From an uncultured Saprospiraceae bacterium (GTDB taxonomy: Bacteria > Bacteroidota > Bacteroidia > Chitinophagales > Saprospiraceae): a DNA stretch of 64,000 nt. The DNA is taken from NCBI GenBank assembly GCA_937921595.1, contig CAKZTD010000239.1, positions 1-64,000 on the forward strand. The letters run 5' to 3'. The number at the start of each line of letters is the position of its first letter. The stretch's first letter is position 1. Positions 41,309-50,068 of this stretch are shown here, piece after piece. Under the pieces are notes generated by a model. It was given only the letters and a program-made list of their open reading frames with translations, searched no databases and was not told the DNA's origin. Both the position numbers and the translations under genes were made by a program.

Positions 41309-41405
41309 GATTATTGTTGGAATCTTAATCTAGTAACGCTGTGACGTTTAAAATCGCTGCTATATAACGATTAAAAAATCAATCAAATTTTAAATAACAA
41401 AATCA

Positions 41406-42944
41406 ATGAGTTCAGTTCGTGTTCGTTTTGCTCCCAGTCCTACCGGTGCACTTCATATTGGAGGTGTCCGAACAGCTTTGTATAATTATCTTTTAGCCAA
41501 GAAAACTGGCGGTACTTTTATTCTCAGAATAGAAGATACAGATGAGACTAGATACGTTCCGGGAGCGGAAGATTATATTGTTCATGCTTTGAAATGGTGT
41601 GGTATTCTTCCGACAGAAGGTCCTGGCATTGGTGGAGATTATGGCCCTTATCGACAGTCAGAACGGAAAGCTATGTATGGTAAATATGCACAGCAATTGA
41701 TTGACGGTGGAAATGCTTATTACGCTTTTGATACATCAGATGAACTAAATGCGCTTCGTAAAGAATATGAAAGTCGAAAAGAAACTTTTCGTTATGATAG
41801 TTCAACGAGAGATCAGTTGAAAAATAGTTTGACGCTTTCAGAGTCAGAAGTAAAAGAACGATTAGAAAGTGGTGAGCCTTATACCATTCGATTGAAAATT
41901 CCTCGTGACGAATCCATTCAATTTAATGATCTGGTTCGAGGTTCTGTTACTTTTCAAAGTAATGAAGTTGATGATAAGATCATGTTGAAAGGTGGAGGTA
42001 TGCCGACGTATCATTTGGCGAATATTGTTGATGATCATTTTATGAAAATCTCTCATGTTATTCGTGGAGAAGAGTGGCTGTCTAGTACACCTCATCATGT
42101 CTATTTATATCGTTTTTTAGGATGGGAAGATACCATGCCTGAATTTGCACATTTGCCGTTGATTTTGAAACCAACAGGTAAAGGTAAATTAGGAAAAAGA
42201 GATGGAGCTAAGTTTGGTTTTCCAGTATTCCCATTGTCTTGGGAAGGTGCAACAGAAGAAGATTCTTTTGAAGGTTTTAAAGAGTTTGGTTTTGATCCTG
42301 CAGCTGTTTTAAATTTCCTAGCGTTTTTAGGATGGAACCCAGGAACAGAACAAGAAATCTTTTCTTTAGATGAATTAGCAGAAGCTTTTTCAGTCGAAAG
42401 AATTGGAAAATCAGGAGCTAAGTTCGATTATGAAAAAGCGAAATGGTATAACCAACAATACCTGATGGCGAAGAATGGCGAAGAGTTAGCAGTAATGGTT
42501 CGACCTTTTGTAGAAGCAAAAGGCTATGAAGTTTCTGATGATTATTTGGCGAAGGTTTGCGAGATGATGAAAGAACGAGTAAGCTTGATTCCTGATTTTG
42601 TAGAAAATGGATATTACTTATTTGAAGGCGTAAAAGAGTATGATGAAAAGACCATCAGAAAAAAATGGAAGCCAGAACGTCAAGAATCTTTTGATCAGTT
42701 AGCAATATTGATAAATAACGCAGATCCTTTCAATGCAGAAAAATTAGAAGCAGTAGTCAAAGGTTTTGTCAGCGATACAGGTCTTTCTTTTGGAGATGTA
42801 TTTCCAATCCTAAGAATTGCAATCTCGGGAACTATGAAAGGACCTTCTGTGTTTGACATGGTAGCGCTGCTCGGAAAAGAAGAAGTAGCGAGTCGTTTGA
42901 AAAAAGCCTATGCCTATTTTAATGAAGTAAGTCAAGCTGTTTAG
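41406..42944 (+). CDS. gltX: Glutamate--tRNA ligase
   Basis: A 512-residue class I aminoacyl-tRNA synthetase charging tRNA-Glu. HIGH motif in APSPTGALHIGGVRTALYN (residues 9-27), ILRIEDTDETR near 38-48, HVIRGEEWLSSTP near 217-229, and the KMSKS-equivalent KLGKRDGAK near 259-267. C-terminal anticodon-binding helices are complete. Its leader is long and structured. A small acidic protein follows 56 bp downstream on the same strand. Confidence 0.97.
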   Translation: MSSVRVRFAPSPTGALHIGGVRTALYNYLLAKKTGGTFILRIEDTDETRYVPGAEDYIVHALKWCGILPTEGPGIGGDYGPYRQSERKAMYGKYAQQLIDGGNAYYAFDTSDELNALRKEYESRKETFRYDSSTRDQLKNSLTLSESEVKERLESGEPYTIRLKIPRDESIQFNDLVRGSVTFQSNEVDDKIMLKGGGMPTYHLANIVDDHFMKISHVIRGEEWLSSTPHHVYLYRFLGWEDTMPEFAHLPLILKPTGKGKLGKRDGAKFGFPVFPLSWEGATEEDSFEGFKEFGFDPAAVLNFLAFLGWNPGTEQEIFSLDELAEAFSVERIGKSGAKFDYEKAKWYNQQYLMAKNGEELAVMVRPFVEAKGYEVSDDYLAKVCEMMKERVSLIPDFVENGYYLFEGVKEYDEKTIRKKWKPERQESFDQLAILINNADPFNAEKLEAVVKGFVSDTGLSFGDVFPILRIAISGTMKGPSVFDMVALLGKEEVASRLKKAYAYFNEVSQAV

Positions 42945-43000
42945 CAAGCGATTGAATTTGTTTATATTTCACTAATTCATACCAGATAAAATTTTTGATC

Positions 43001-43195
43001 ATGCCAAAGAAAAAACTAAATACAGGGAAGCCAGAGGTTCATAAGGATCTAGAAGGTTTGGACATTAAAATCAATGAATTTGGTGAAATCGTAACAAACT
43101 TCAAAGTCGATAAGATCAATGAGTTTCTTAATGAAAATGTAGAAGATAAAAAATTGAATGGAACGGACAATGAAACTTATCTTGAAGAAGAATAA
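43001..43195 (+). CDS. Small acidic conserved protein
   Basis: A 64-residue hydrophilic protein: basic start MPKKKLNTGKPEVHKDLEGL, then DIKINEFGEIVTNFKVDKINEFLN (about 24-47) and a very acidic tail ending LEEE. The spacing and composition resemble a small Bacteroidota family often found in single copy near housekeeping genes, but I cannot name it. ATG 43001 is preferred to an in-frame TTG two codons earlier. Probably co-transcribed with gltX. Confidence 0.65.
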   Translation: MPKKKLNTGKPEVHKDLEGLDIKINEFGEIVTNFKVDKINEFLNENVEDKKLNGTDNETYLEEE

Positions 43196-43249
43196 GTTAT
43201 GTCCTTAGTCATTTTGGCTAATCCATAGGTTTTGATTTCTACTTTTTGA

Positions 43250-43310
43250 AAAACGGTGTTTGATATTCGAAATTCGGGATTCCTGAAAACCGGATAGCGA
43301 ACACCGTTTT
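43250..43310. repeat. Octamer-type palindromic element, family C copy 4
   Basis: AAAACGGTGTT (43250-43260) and AACACCGTTTT (43300-43310) are exact inverses. Between them, 8-nt units GTGTTTGA, TATTCGAA, ATTCGGGA are mirrored by TTCCTGAA, AACCGGAT, AGCGAACA. Core GGGATTCC. Confidence 0.75.
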
Positions 43311-43434
43311 CTAATTTTAGCGAATGTTGGTAAACGCTCTTTTCTTTCTTTTTATAAAAGAAAACCCCTATTTTCACCTACCATGCAACCCTCTTAACAT
43401 TTACCTGTCTTTCTAATCAAACACTCCTGACTAA

Positions 43435-43992
43435 TTGGAATACAACGAAATACACCGGGAAATAGTCGAAGAGTGCAAAAATGGTTCTCCCAAAGCCCAA
43501 TTCGAATTATACCAGCTTTATTCGAAAGCAATGTATAATATCTGCCTGAGAATGGCAAAAAACGAAATGGATGCGGAAGACCTTTTGCAAAACTCTTTTG
43601 TAGACATCTTTACGAAATTGGATTCTTTCCGATTTCAGTCCTCTGTAGGGGCATGGATCAAGCGGATTGTCGTGAACAACTGCATCAACTTTTTAAAGAA
43701 AAAGCGGTTGTACTTTGAAGAGATTGATGATCGGATGGGGAACATTGTAGAAGAATCATCTACGGAAGAGCCTACGCTTAGCGTTGAAACGATAAAAAGA
43801 GCTGTATTTCAATTACCGGATGGATACCGGGTAGTCTTTTCACTTTACTTAATGGAAGGCTATGATCATAAGGAAATAGCAGACATTTTAAATATATCTG
43901 TAGCGACGTCAAAATCGCAATTTAGCAGAGCGAAGAAAAAGTTAAGAGAATTATTGCTTTCTGAGGAATCTTCCAGTAGAATCAATAATTAG
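43435..43992 (+). CDS. ECF RNA polymerase sigma factor
   Basis: A 185-residue ECF sigma factor. Region 2 (about 20-90): FELYQLYSKAMYNICLRMAKN, AEDLLQNSFVDIFTKLDSF, VGAWIKRIVVNNCINFLKK. Region 4 (about 120-175): LPDGYRVVFSLYLMEGYDHKEIADILNISVATSKSQFSRAKKKL, with a typical helix-turn-helix. The start is TTG 43435; no in-frame ATG precedes the conserved N-terminus. First gene of a three-gene operon with a membrane protein and a secreted solenoid protein, a layout repeated in many Bacteroidota. Confidence 0.92.
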   Translation: MEYNEIHREIVEECKNGSPKAQFELYQLYSKAMYNICLRMAKNEMDAEDLLQNSFVDIFTKLDSFRFQSSVGAWIKRIVVNNCINFLKKKRLYFEEIDDRMGNIVEESSTEEPTLSVETIKRAVFQLPDGYRVVFSLYLMEGYDHKEIADILNISVATSKSQFSRAKKKLRELLLSEESSSRINN

Positions 43993-44082
43993 CATTTACA
44001 AAGACAGCTTATTTAGAATAATCATTTTGGTAGAAATTCTAAATATTCAATCTGAAGTATTTTTTGTTAGACTAATCAAAAG

Positions 44083-44628
44083 ATGATGAATAAAGATAAA
44101 TTAGAAAAATTTATCATTGAGCGGCGAGATGCCTTCGATGATAAGGAACCCCCGAAGATGGCTTGGGGGAAGATCCAACAAGAACTCCAAAAAGATAATA
44201 AGACTCCTCGTCGAATTTCTCTTTGGAAGTTTACTAGAATTGCTGCAGCTATCGTTCTTCTCGTCGGTCTTGGTGTCGTCATTGGTAGACAATCTTCTTC
44301 TTCAGAGATTGCTAGTGTCGAAGAAAGTTATCCAGAATTCATAGAAGCAAAATCCTATTACGAATTTGAAGTTAATGAGAAATTAGCTCAGCTAGCTCGT
44401 TACAGTCATGATAGTTCGTTAGATGAGGATATGTCCCAATTGGATTCTTTTATGGAAGAGTTGAAGATGGAATTAGAGGAAGCACCCAAAGGATCAGAAG
44501 AGAAAATCATCAATGCGATGATCACTAACTACCAAACAAAACTAGATATTTTGGAGAAAGTTTTAGACTCCGCAAAATCAGCTAATCAAGTAAACGAAAA
44601 CACAAAAGATGATGAAGTTAATATTTAA
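44083..44628 (+). CDS. Anti-sigma-like membrane protein
   Basis: A 181-residue protein: cytoplasmic N-terminal 45 residues rich in Glu/Lys (LEKFIIERRDAFDDKEPP, MAWGKIQQELQK), one transmembrane helix about 49-66 (FTRIAAAIVLLVGLGVVIG), and a periplasmic coiled-coil-prone tail (YYEFEVNEKLAQLARYS, MEELKMELEEAPKG). It follows an ECF sigma gene by 90 bp, so it is probably its anti-sigma factor, although no zinc-binding ASD motif is seen. The tail may sense envelope stress. It overlaps the start of the next gene by 20 bp. Confidence 0.72.
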   Translation: MMNKDKLEKFIIERRDAFDDKEPPKMAWGKIQQELQKDNKTPRRISLWKFTRIAAAIVLLVGLGVVIGRQSSSSEIASVEESYPEFIEAKSYYEFEVNEKLAQLARYSHDSSLDEDMSQLDSFMEELKMELEEAPKGSEEKIINAMITNYQTKLDILEKVLDSAKSANQVNENTKDDEVNI

Positions 44629-45745
44629 AAACACACTGCTACTTTTCTTGCTTATTGGACTGATAGCAGTAGATGCACAAGGAACTACTGTTTCAAACCC
44701 TGATAAATCAGAGTTTACAAAGACGATAAAAAAGAATTTTAATATGAAGGCAGACGGTGATGTTACCCTTGTCAATAAGTATGGTGATATCAACTTGAAA
44801 ACCTGGAATCGTAATGAAGTAAATATAGAAATAACGATTACAGTAAATGCAAAAAGTGAATCCTATGCGAATGAAACATTCGAACGAATTGATATCAATT
44901 TTTCAGATGGTTCTGACTATGTGAAAGCGGAGACAAACATTGAGTCAGCGAATAAATCTAGTTGGTGGGGGGGTGGAAATGATAGTAAGAGTGATTTTAG
45001 AATTGATTATGTCGTCAGTATGCCGGATGCAGCAAGTTTGAATCTTAATAATAAATACGGAAACTCAAACATTGAAGCTGTTGGAGGAGATGCTAATATT
45101 ATAGTCAAATATGGGGATTTTAATTTGGCATCGGTTGGAGCAGATACTAAAATTAATTTGGGCTACGGCAATGCAAAAATTGGAAAAATCAATGGAGCTG
45201 AAGTTGAAGTCAAGTACAGCAAAATCAAATTGCAAGAAGCTAGGCAGATGACTATCGATAGTAAATACTCTAAGATTTATGTGGAGAAAGCAACCAAAGT
45301 AAAGTGTTCATCGAAATATGATAACTATGATTTTGGTGAATTAACGGAGTTGAGTAATCAGGGTAAATACGATCATTTCGAAATTGAAAAAATTGAAAAG
45401 ATTACTGCTTTTTCAAAGTATACAGATTTTGAAATAGATGAGCTGTCTCAAGAAGGAACTTTTGAATTAAAGTATGGAGGTATGAAAGTTGAAAACCTTA
45501 AAAAAGGATTTGATAAAATACTTTTAGATTGTGAGTATACTGATTGTAAAATTTATATGGATGATGATGTCGATTTTGAGTTAGATGTAGTTACCAATTA
45601 TGCTTCAGTCAGTCATCCTTCAGGCATGGATATTTCATATGAAAAAAAGAAAAGCTCAAGCCATGAAGTTCAAGGTCATCGTGGAAGTAAAAACGGTGGG
45701 AAGATCAAAGTTAGATTGAGTTATGGTGGAATAAAAGTGAGATAG
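44609..45745 (+). CDS. Secreted KY-repeat beta-solenoid protein (DUF4097-like)
   Basis: A 378-residue protein with signal peptide (ending VDAQG). Residues about 40-378 form some thirteen repeats of roughly 20 residues, each centred on a Lys/Gly-Tyr pair: NKYGDINLKTWN, NKYGNSNIEAVG, VKYGDFNLASVG, LGYGNAKIGKIN, VKYSKIKLQEAR, SKYSKIYVEKAT, SKYDNYDFGELT, GKYDHFEIEKIE, SKYTDFEIDELS, LKYGGMKVENLK and more degenerate ones to LSYGGIKVR. The pattern predicts a right-handed beta-solenoid like DUF4097/DUF2807 adhesin-like proteins. An SWWGGGND insertion lies near 117. It is the last gene of the ECF operon and ends at a terminator, so it is probably the envelope target or sensor. Confidence 0.78.
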   Translation: MMKLIFKNTLLLFLLIGLIAVDAQGTTVSNPDKSEFTKTIKKNFNMKADGDVTLVNKYGDINLKTWNRNEVNIEITITVNAKSESYANETFERIDINFSDGSDYVKAETNIESANKSSWWGGGNDSKSDFRIDYVVSMPDAASLNLNNKYGNSNIEAVGGDANIIVKYGDFNLASVGADTKINLGYGNAKIGKINGAEVEVKYSKIKLQEARQMTIDSKYSKIYVEKATKVKCSSKYDNYDFGELTELSNQGKYDHFEIEKIEKITAFSKYTDFEIDELSQEGTFELKYGGMKVENLKKGFDKILLDCEYTDCKIYMDDDVDFELDVVTNYASVSHPSGMDISYEKKKSSSHEVQGHRGSKNGGKIKVRLSYGGIKVR

Positions 45746-45752
45746 ATTATTC

Positions 45753-45789
45753 AAAAAAGGAGCAGGTATTTATATCTGCTCCTTTTTTG
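45753..45789 (+). terminator. Terminator of the ECF operon
   Basis: AAAAAAGGAGCAG and CTGCTCCTTTTTT form a 13-bp stem with a short loop (GTATTTATAT) and a T-run. Confidence 0.92.
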
Positions 45790-45801
45790 TGTATTAAGTA
45801 C

Positions 45802-45840
45802 TCCTTTTTTCAAATGTATATTAATATACAAAAGGAAGGT
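45802..45840. other. Extended palindrome TGTATATTAATATACA
   Basis: The 16-base perfect palindrome TGTATATTAATATACA (45815-45830) is flanked by CCTTTT and AAAAGG, extending to about 39 bases. It lies between a terminator and the next promoter region. An operator or second terminator are both possible. Confidence 0.45.
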
Positions 45841-46017
45841 TATTCTACAATCGACAAATAAAATTTTATAAATTTAGTAAATCTTATCTGAAGGAATATT
45901 GTTGACACATATCTTATTCCTGTTTCTAAAGGCTAATTTCTAGTCCTAAATATTCATATATTTTTCATTTTTTTTGGAACAGGATGAATTCTTTCACCTT
46001 ACAAAACCCTCTTTGCT

Positions 46018-48180
46018 ATGAAAAGAACATTTACATTAAGTACTCTTTTTGCTATTTTATTTACAACAATTTCTTTTGCACAAAATGAATTAAAAGTAAT
46101 CAATCCTGATTGGGGTTGGGGAAATTATGGTGTGCAAGGAACAATAGAAGAGGCCGAATTTCAGATTGAACCCAAAGGCCTTTATATGGAAGTGGGCATG
46201 TTTTTGACATTCTCCGCTCAAGGAACATCCCTTGAAGGTCAAGATGGAATCGAGATTGTTTTTGATTTTAACCTTCCCGCTGGATCTATTGTTCATGATT
46301 CATGGCTCTGGATGAATGATACATTAATTGTTCAAGCCGATATTTTAGATATTTCTCAAGCGACTGCAGTTTATGAAGATATTGTGGACAGAAACCTTGA
46401 TCCTTCATTACTTTATAGGAAGGAAAATGGAACATATCAATTACGCATATTTCCATTGCAAGGAGGCGAATCCAGGAAAGTAAAAGTTACCTTTCTTACA
46501 CCAACTATTTGGAATGAGGATAAGGTAGAAGCTTGGTTACCATTGGAGTTTTTAGAAAATTCTGAAATTCCTTTGACTACTTTTAATATCATAAGTATTG
46601 CAGATGATGCCTGGGGAGAACCTACTTTGTCAGGGGCAGAGAATGTTGAATTTGAAAGTGTTACTGATCCTGACGCTGGAGACATTTGGTTTACAAGTGT
46701 CGAAGAATCAAATTTTAGTAAACCTATAAAGTTTGCTCTGGAAAGTCCATTAGGTACTGAAGGAACCTTTGTTAGTAAATTTGAAGATGAAAATGAAGAT
46801 AATTTTTATCAGGTTGTATATGTGCCTCCTGTTTTACCTTCGTCTTTGGATCCGAAAAATGTCGCTATCGTTTTTGATCATGATGCTGATAATTCAAATA
46901 TTGATAAAGAAGAGATATTTAATTTCGTAAAACAAAGTTTGGAATCTAACTTAAAAGAGGAGGATCATTTAAACCTTTTTTATTCGAACAATTCGCAAGT
47001 AGATATGGCCTCTGACACCTGGGTGTCATGTGATTCAAGTTCTTTAGCTCAACTCTTTTCTAATCTCACAGATCCTATTGGGATTAGCTCAAATTTTGTT
47101 GAAACGGTTACTACTTCAATTGAATTTGTATTACAGAATAACGAAGCAGCAGATATAATTCTTTTAACGAATAGTAGTGAGTCATTCTCTTATAGTTCAC
47201 AGGTAGAATCCTGGGTTGAAATGATAGGAGGAGCAGATGTGAAAATACACATTGTTAATTATCAAACGCTAAATTACTGGTGGGATGAAGGGTGGAATGC
47301 TCCTCCTGAGTTATGGTTTTCGCATAAAAATTTATACGAAGATTTAAGTTTGTCTACAGGTGGAAGTCTGGTTAGTAGTTTGGAGAGTGGAGTGAATACT
47401 TGGGAGGCTATTTCAAACACAATTGGAACACTGAAAAACTCATCCTATAGTTTTGATTTGGATGTAGATATCGCTTCAGGATTTTCATATGCTCCTTTTT
47501 ATCAAACCTACCAAGGTCAATCCTCAAATCTAAATCAACCAATTCTTCAAGTTGGAAAATATCTAGGAGATTTTCCAATGACCTTAGAGTTTTCAGCTTA
47601 TAATGATGGAGTCTTTGTTTTTGATTCTGTAACTATTGAATCCGCAAATGTCAATGAATGGGATAGCTTAGGTAGAGAGATATGGACTGGACATTTAATT
47701 CGATCTCTTGAAGGAAGTGCAAGCAATGATATTGATGTTCAAAACATTGTAGATATAAGTTTAGAAGAAAGAGTCTTGTCAAAATATACTGCATTTCTTG
47801 CATTGGAATTAGCGCAAGGAGGAGAGCCTTGTATTGGGTGTTGGCATTTTGATGAACCTATTGTAATCACAACAGAAGAAGTTGAAGAGGAGTTGGGGGT
47901 AGATGTAAGTATATCTCCAAATCCATTTTCTGACTATTGTCAAATTCATTTTGAATTACTTGGAGATGAAAATATAGATGATCTGAAAGCTCACATTTTT
48001 GACACTTATGGAAACGTGGTGAGTACTTTAAATTTAGATGAACTCATGTATGCTGGAAGTTCGCAATTAAATTGGGAAGGTAAGGATAGTAATGGACGAA
48101 AACTACCCGCTGGAATTTATCATTTGATTGTACAAACAAAGCAACAAGTAGCTTCATTTAAACTTGTATTAATTAAATAG
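46018..48180 (+). CDS. VIT/VWA-like secreted protein with T9SS sorting tail
   Basis: A 720-residue exported protein (signal peptide ending FAQ). Residues about 40-165 are a vault/VIT domain (GIEIVFDFNLPAGSIVHDSWLWM, VYEDIVDRNLDPSLLYRKENGTYQLRIFPLQGG, SRKVKVTF). A VWA-like domain follows (about 280-450), but its MIDAS-like motif reads IVFDHDADNS rather than DxSxS, so metal binding is doubtful. The C-terminal region ends with a type A sorting domain: VSISPNPFSDYCQIHFELLG, AHIFDTYGNVVSTL, GRKLPAGIYHLIVQT, SFKLVLIK. It should be secreted by the T9SS to the surface. Monocistronic with its own terminator. Confidence 0.88.
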   Translation: MKRTFTLSTLFAILFTTISFAQNELKVINPDWGWGNYGVQGTIEEAEFQIEPKGLYMEVGMFLTFSAQGTSLEGQDGIEIVFDFNLPAGSIVHDSWLWMNDTLIVQADILDISQATAVYEDIVDRNLDPSLLYRKENGTYQLRIFPLQGGESRKVKVTFLTPTIWNEDKVEAWLPLEFLENSEIPLTTFNIISIADDAWGEPTLSGAENVEFESVTDPDAGDIWFTSVEESNFSKPIKFALESPLGTEGTFVSKFEDENEDNFYQVVYVPPVLPSSLDPKNVAIVFDHDADNSNIDKEEIFNFVKQSLESNLKEEDHLNLFYSNNSQVDMASDTWVSCDSSSLAQLFSNLTDPIGISSNFVETVTTSIEFVLQNNEAADIILLTNSSESFSYSSQVESWVEMIGGADVKIHIVNYQTLNYWWDEGWNAPPELWFSHKNLYEDLSLSTGGSLVSSLESGVNTWEAISNTIGTLKNSSYSFDLDVDIASGFSYAPFYQTYQGQSSNLNQPILQVGKYLGDFPMTLEFSAYNDGVFVFDSVTIESANVNEWDSLGREIWTGHLIRSLEGSASNDIDVQNIVDISLEERVLSKYTAFLALELAQGGEPCIGCWHFDEPIVITTEEVEEELGVDVSISPNPFSDYCQIHFELLGDENIDDLKAHIFDTYGNVVSTLNLDELMYAGSSQLNWEGKDSNGRKLPAGIYHLIVQTKQQVASFKLVLIK

Positions 48181-48202
48181 CCTTTTTATAAAATTGGTAA
48201 TG

Positions 48203-48235
48203 GCCGCACAACCTTTTGGTTGGTGCGGCTTTTTT
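48203..48235 (+). terminator. Terminator of the VIT/VWA gene
   Basis: GCCGCAC (48203-48209) and GTGCGGC (48223-48229), with inner AACC/GGTT pairing, precede a T-run. Confidence 0.88.
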
Positions 48236-48279
48236 GTATATTCGCAAAGCTTAAAAAATAATTTCAGAGCGAATATGAA

Positions 48280-48395
48280 GACGTAAAGAATTATGTTCAA
48301 TCTGTTTGATATTCTGAAGTTTTCATAAACGATTGACTGTAAGGAAATCGTGGTGAAAAATTTGGGATATCTTGAAAAGACAGATTAAACTTAAT
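48280..48395. repeat. 115-bp inverted element containing the repeat shared with 22231
   Basis: The left end GACGTAAAGAATTATGTTCA plus ATCTGTTTGATAT matches 22231-22263 at all but one base. The right end, about 48360-48395 (GATATCTTGAAAAGACAGAT then TAAACTTAATTTAGTC), is an imperfect inverse of the left. It lies in the leader region of the beta-CASP nuclease gene. Confidence 0.65.
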
Positions 48396-48423
48396 TTAGT
48401 CCAATAACTTAAACATACAATAA

Positions 48424-49833
48424 ATGAAAGTTAAATTTTGTGGAGCAGCTCAGGTAGTTACAGGATCCAGCCATTTAATCACATTAGATAATGGATTTAA
48501 GATACTTTTAGATTGCGGACTTTATCAAGGAAGAGCAAAGAACATGGAGAATTTCAATTCCAATTGGTATTTTAACCCAAGGGATATTGATTGCCTAATC
48601 CTTTCTCATGCACACATCGATCATAGTGGTCGTATTCCTAAATTAGTTAAGGATGGATTCAGAGGACATATCATTTGTACCCATGCGACGAGAAGCCTTT
48701 GTGCAATTATGCTTTTGGATAGTGCAAAGATTCAGGAACGTGATGCAGAATATTGGAATCGAAGACAGCTTAAAAAGAAGAAGAAAAGTAAAAGAGAGAA
48801 ACAAAGGACGCCTCTTTATACAACGGATGATGTCGCTGAAACGATGAAATTATTTATGGGAGTTTCCTATGAAAAATGGTATCGCCTCAACGAAGATGTT
48901 GAAGTATTTTTTAGAGATGCTGGACATATTTTAGGGAGTGCTAGTGTGAGTCTTCGGATTCAAGAAGGAGGAGAAACGAAGATGCTTGGTTTTACTGGAG
49001 ATATTGGTCGACCTGATCGTCCGATCCTAAGAGATCCGATTCCAATGCCTGAAGTTGATTACCTAATTTGCGAATCTACTTATGGCGCAAAAGATCATAC
49101 TGCTAAACCTGCAGAGACCGAACGATTTTTAGATATTATCAAAAAGACCTGCGTAGAGAAAAGAGGGAAGTTGATCATTCCTGCTTTCAGTGTCGGAAGA
49201 ACTCAGGAGATTGTATACATGCTTGATCGACTGGAAACACAGGGCAAGCTTCCTCGGATTCCTGTTTATGTTGATAGTCCTTTAGCAGTAAATGCTACGA
49301 CTGTTTTTGGCTCTCATCCAGAATGTTTTGATGAAAATCTAAATGAATATTTGCTAATAGATGATAACCCTTTTGGTTTCAATAGACTGACCTATGTTCG
49401 TTCCGTAGATCTATCTAAAAAACTAAATGAAACAAAAGATGCTTGTATTATCATAAGTTCTTCTGGAATGATGAACGCTGGTCGAGTAAAACACCATCTT
49501 TTTAATAATATCGATAATGAGAAAAACACTATTCTTATTGTTGGATATTGCTCTCCAGATACTCCTGGAGGAATGCTTAGAAATGGTATTCAGGAGATCA
49601 AACTATTTGGAGAAATTAAGGCTGTAAATGCCGAAATCGAAATCATGGATTCCTTTTCAGCTCATGCAGACCGGACGGAAATTTTGACCTTTTTGGAAAA
49701 TCAAAAGAAATTGAAACATTTGTTTTTAGTTCATGGAGAATTGAAGAGTCAGGAGGCTTTGAAAAAACTGATGCTGGAAAAGGGGTTTGATAACATTCAT
49801 ATTCCACGACTTAAACAGCAGTTTGATTTGTAG
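48424..49833 (+). CDS. beta-CASP metallo-beta-lactamase-fold RNase
   Basis: A 469-residue nuclease of the MBL/beta-CASP family (CPSF73-like). Motif 2 is LSHAHIDHSGRIPKL (H62, H64, D66, H67), DAGHILGSASV near 166-176 carries another ligand, GDIGRPDRPIL near 196-206, and the beta-CASP block GRTQEIVYML near 255-265 with YVDSPLAVNAT following. The tail IPAFSVGR and SFSAHADRTEIL (about 415-426) contains the C-terminal His. Proteins of this class in bacteria act as endo- or 5'-exoribonucleases in mRNA or rRNA processing; the specific substrate is not known. A short repeat-bearing leader precedes it. Confidence 0.92.
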   Translation: MKVKFCGAAQVVTGSSHLITLDNGFKILLDCGLYQGRAKNMENFNSNWYFNPRDIDCLILSHAHIDHSGRIPKLVKDGFRGHIICTHATRSLCAIMLLDSAKIQERDAEYWNRRQLKKKKKSKREKQRTPLYTTDDVAETMKLFMGVSYEKWYRLNEDVEVFFRDAGHILGSASVSLRIQEGGETKMLGFTGDIGRPDRPILRDPIPMPEVDYLICESTYGAKDHTAKPAETERFLDIIKKTCVEKRGKLIIPAFSVGRTQEIVYMLDRLETQGKLPRIPVYVDSPLAVNATTVFGSHPECFDENLNEYLLIDDNPFGFNRLTYVRSVDLSKKLNETKDACIIISSSGMMNAGRVKHHLFNNIDNEKNTILIVGYCSPDTPGGMLRNGIQEIKLFGEIKAVNAEIEIMDSFSAHADRTEILTFLENQKKLKHLFLVHGELKSQEALKKLMLEKGFDNIHIPRLKQQFDL

Positions 49834-50068
49834 AAGAGCTAGGTGAAACAGAATGACTATTACTTGACACAATCGCATTCATTGTGGATTGTTTTCAGCG
49901 TTTAGCCGATCAATGTCGTTGTATTCGTATGAATGATCTTAGCTTTTGTTAAATTGTAGTTAAACTAAGAGCTATAAAATAGAATCATACTAAATCGGAT
50001 GGGAATTGTGTTATATCCCCCGGAATTCAAAAGAACTTTAGAAGGAAACCAAGAAAGAAATTTATCTA
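49834..50068. other. Gene-free stretch with small hairpins
   Basis: Two simple inverted repeats are visible: CACAAT/ATTGTG (49868-49886) and AGCTTTTGTTAAA with GTTAAACTAAGAGCT (about 49940-49972). No frame longer than a few dozen codons and no clear promoter box. Function unknown. Confidence 0.4.

Noticed and set aside
41277-41405. A T-box or other known synthetase leader before gltX
   Set aside because: No T-box core sequence is present, and T-boxes are not expected in this phylum; only generic hairpins were seen.
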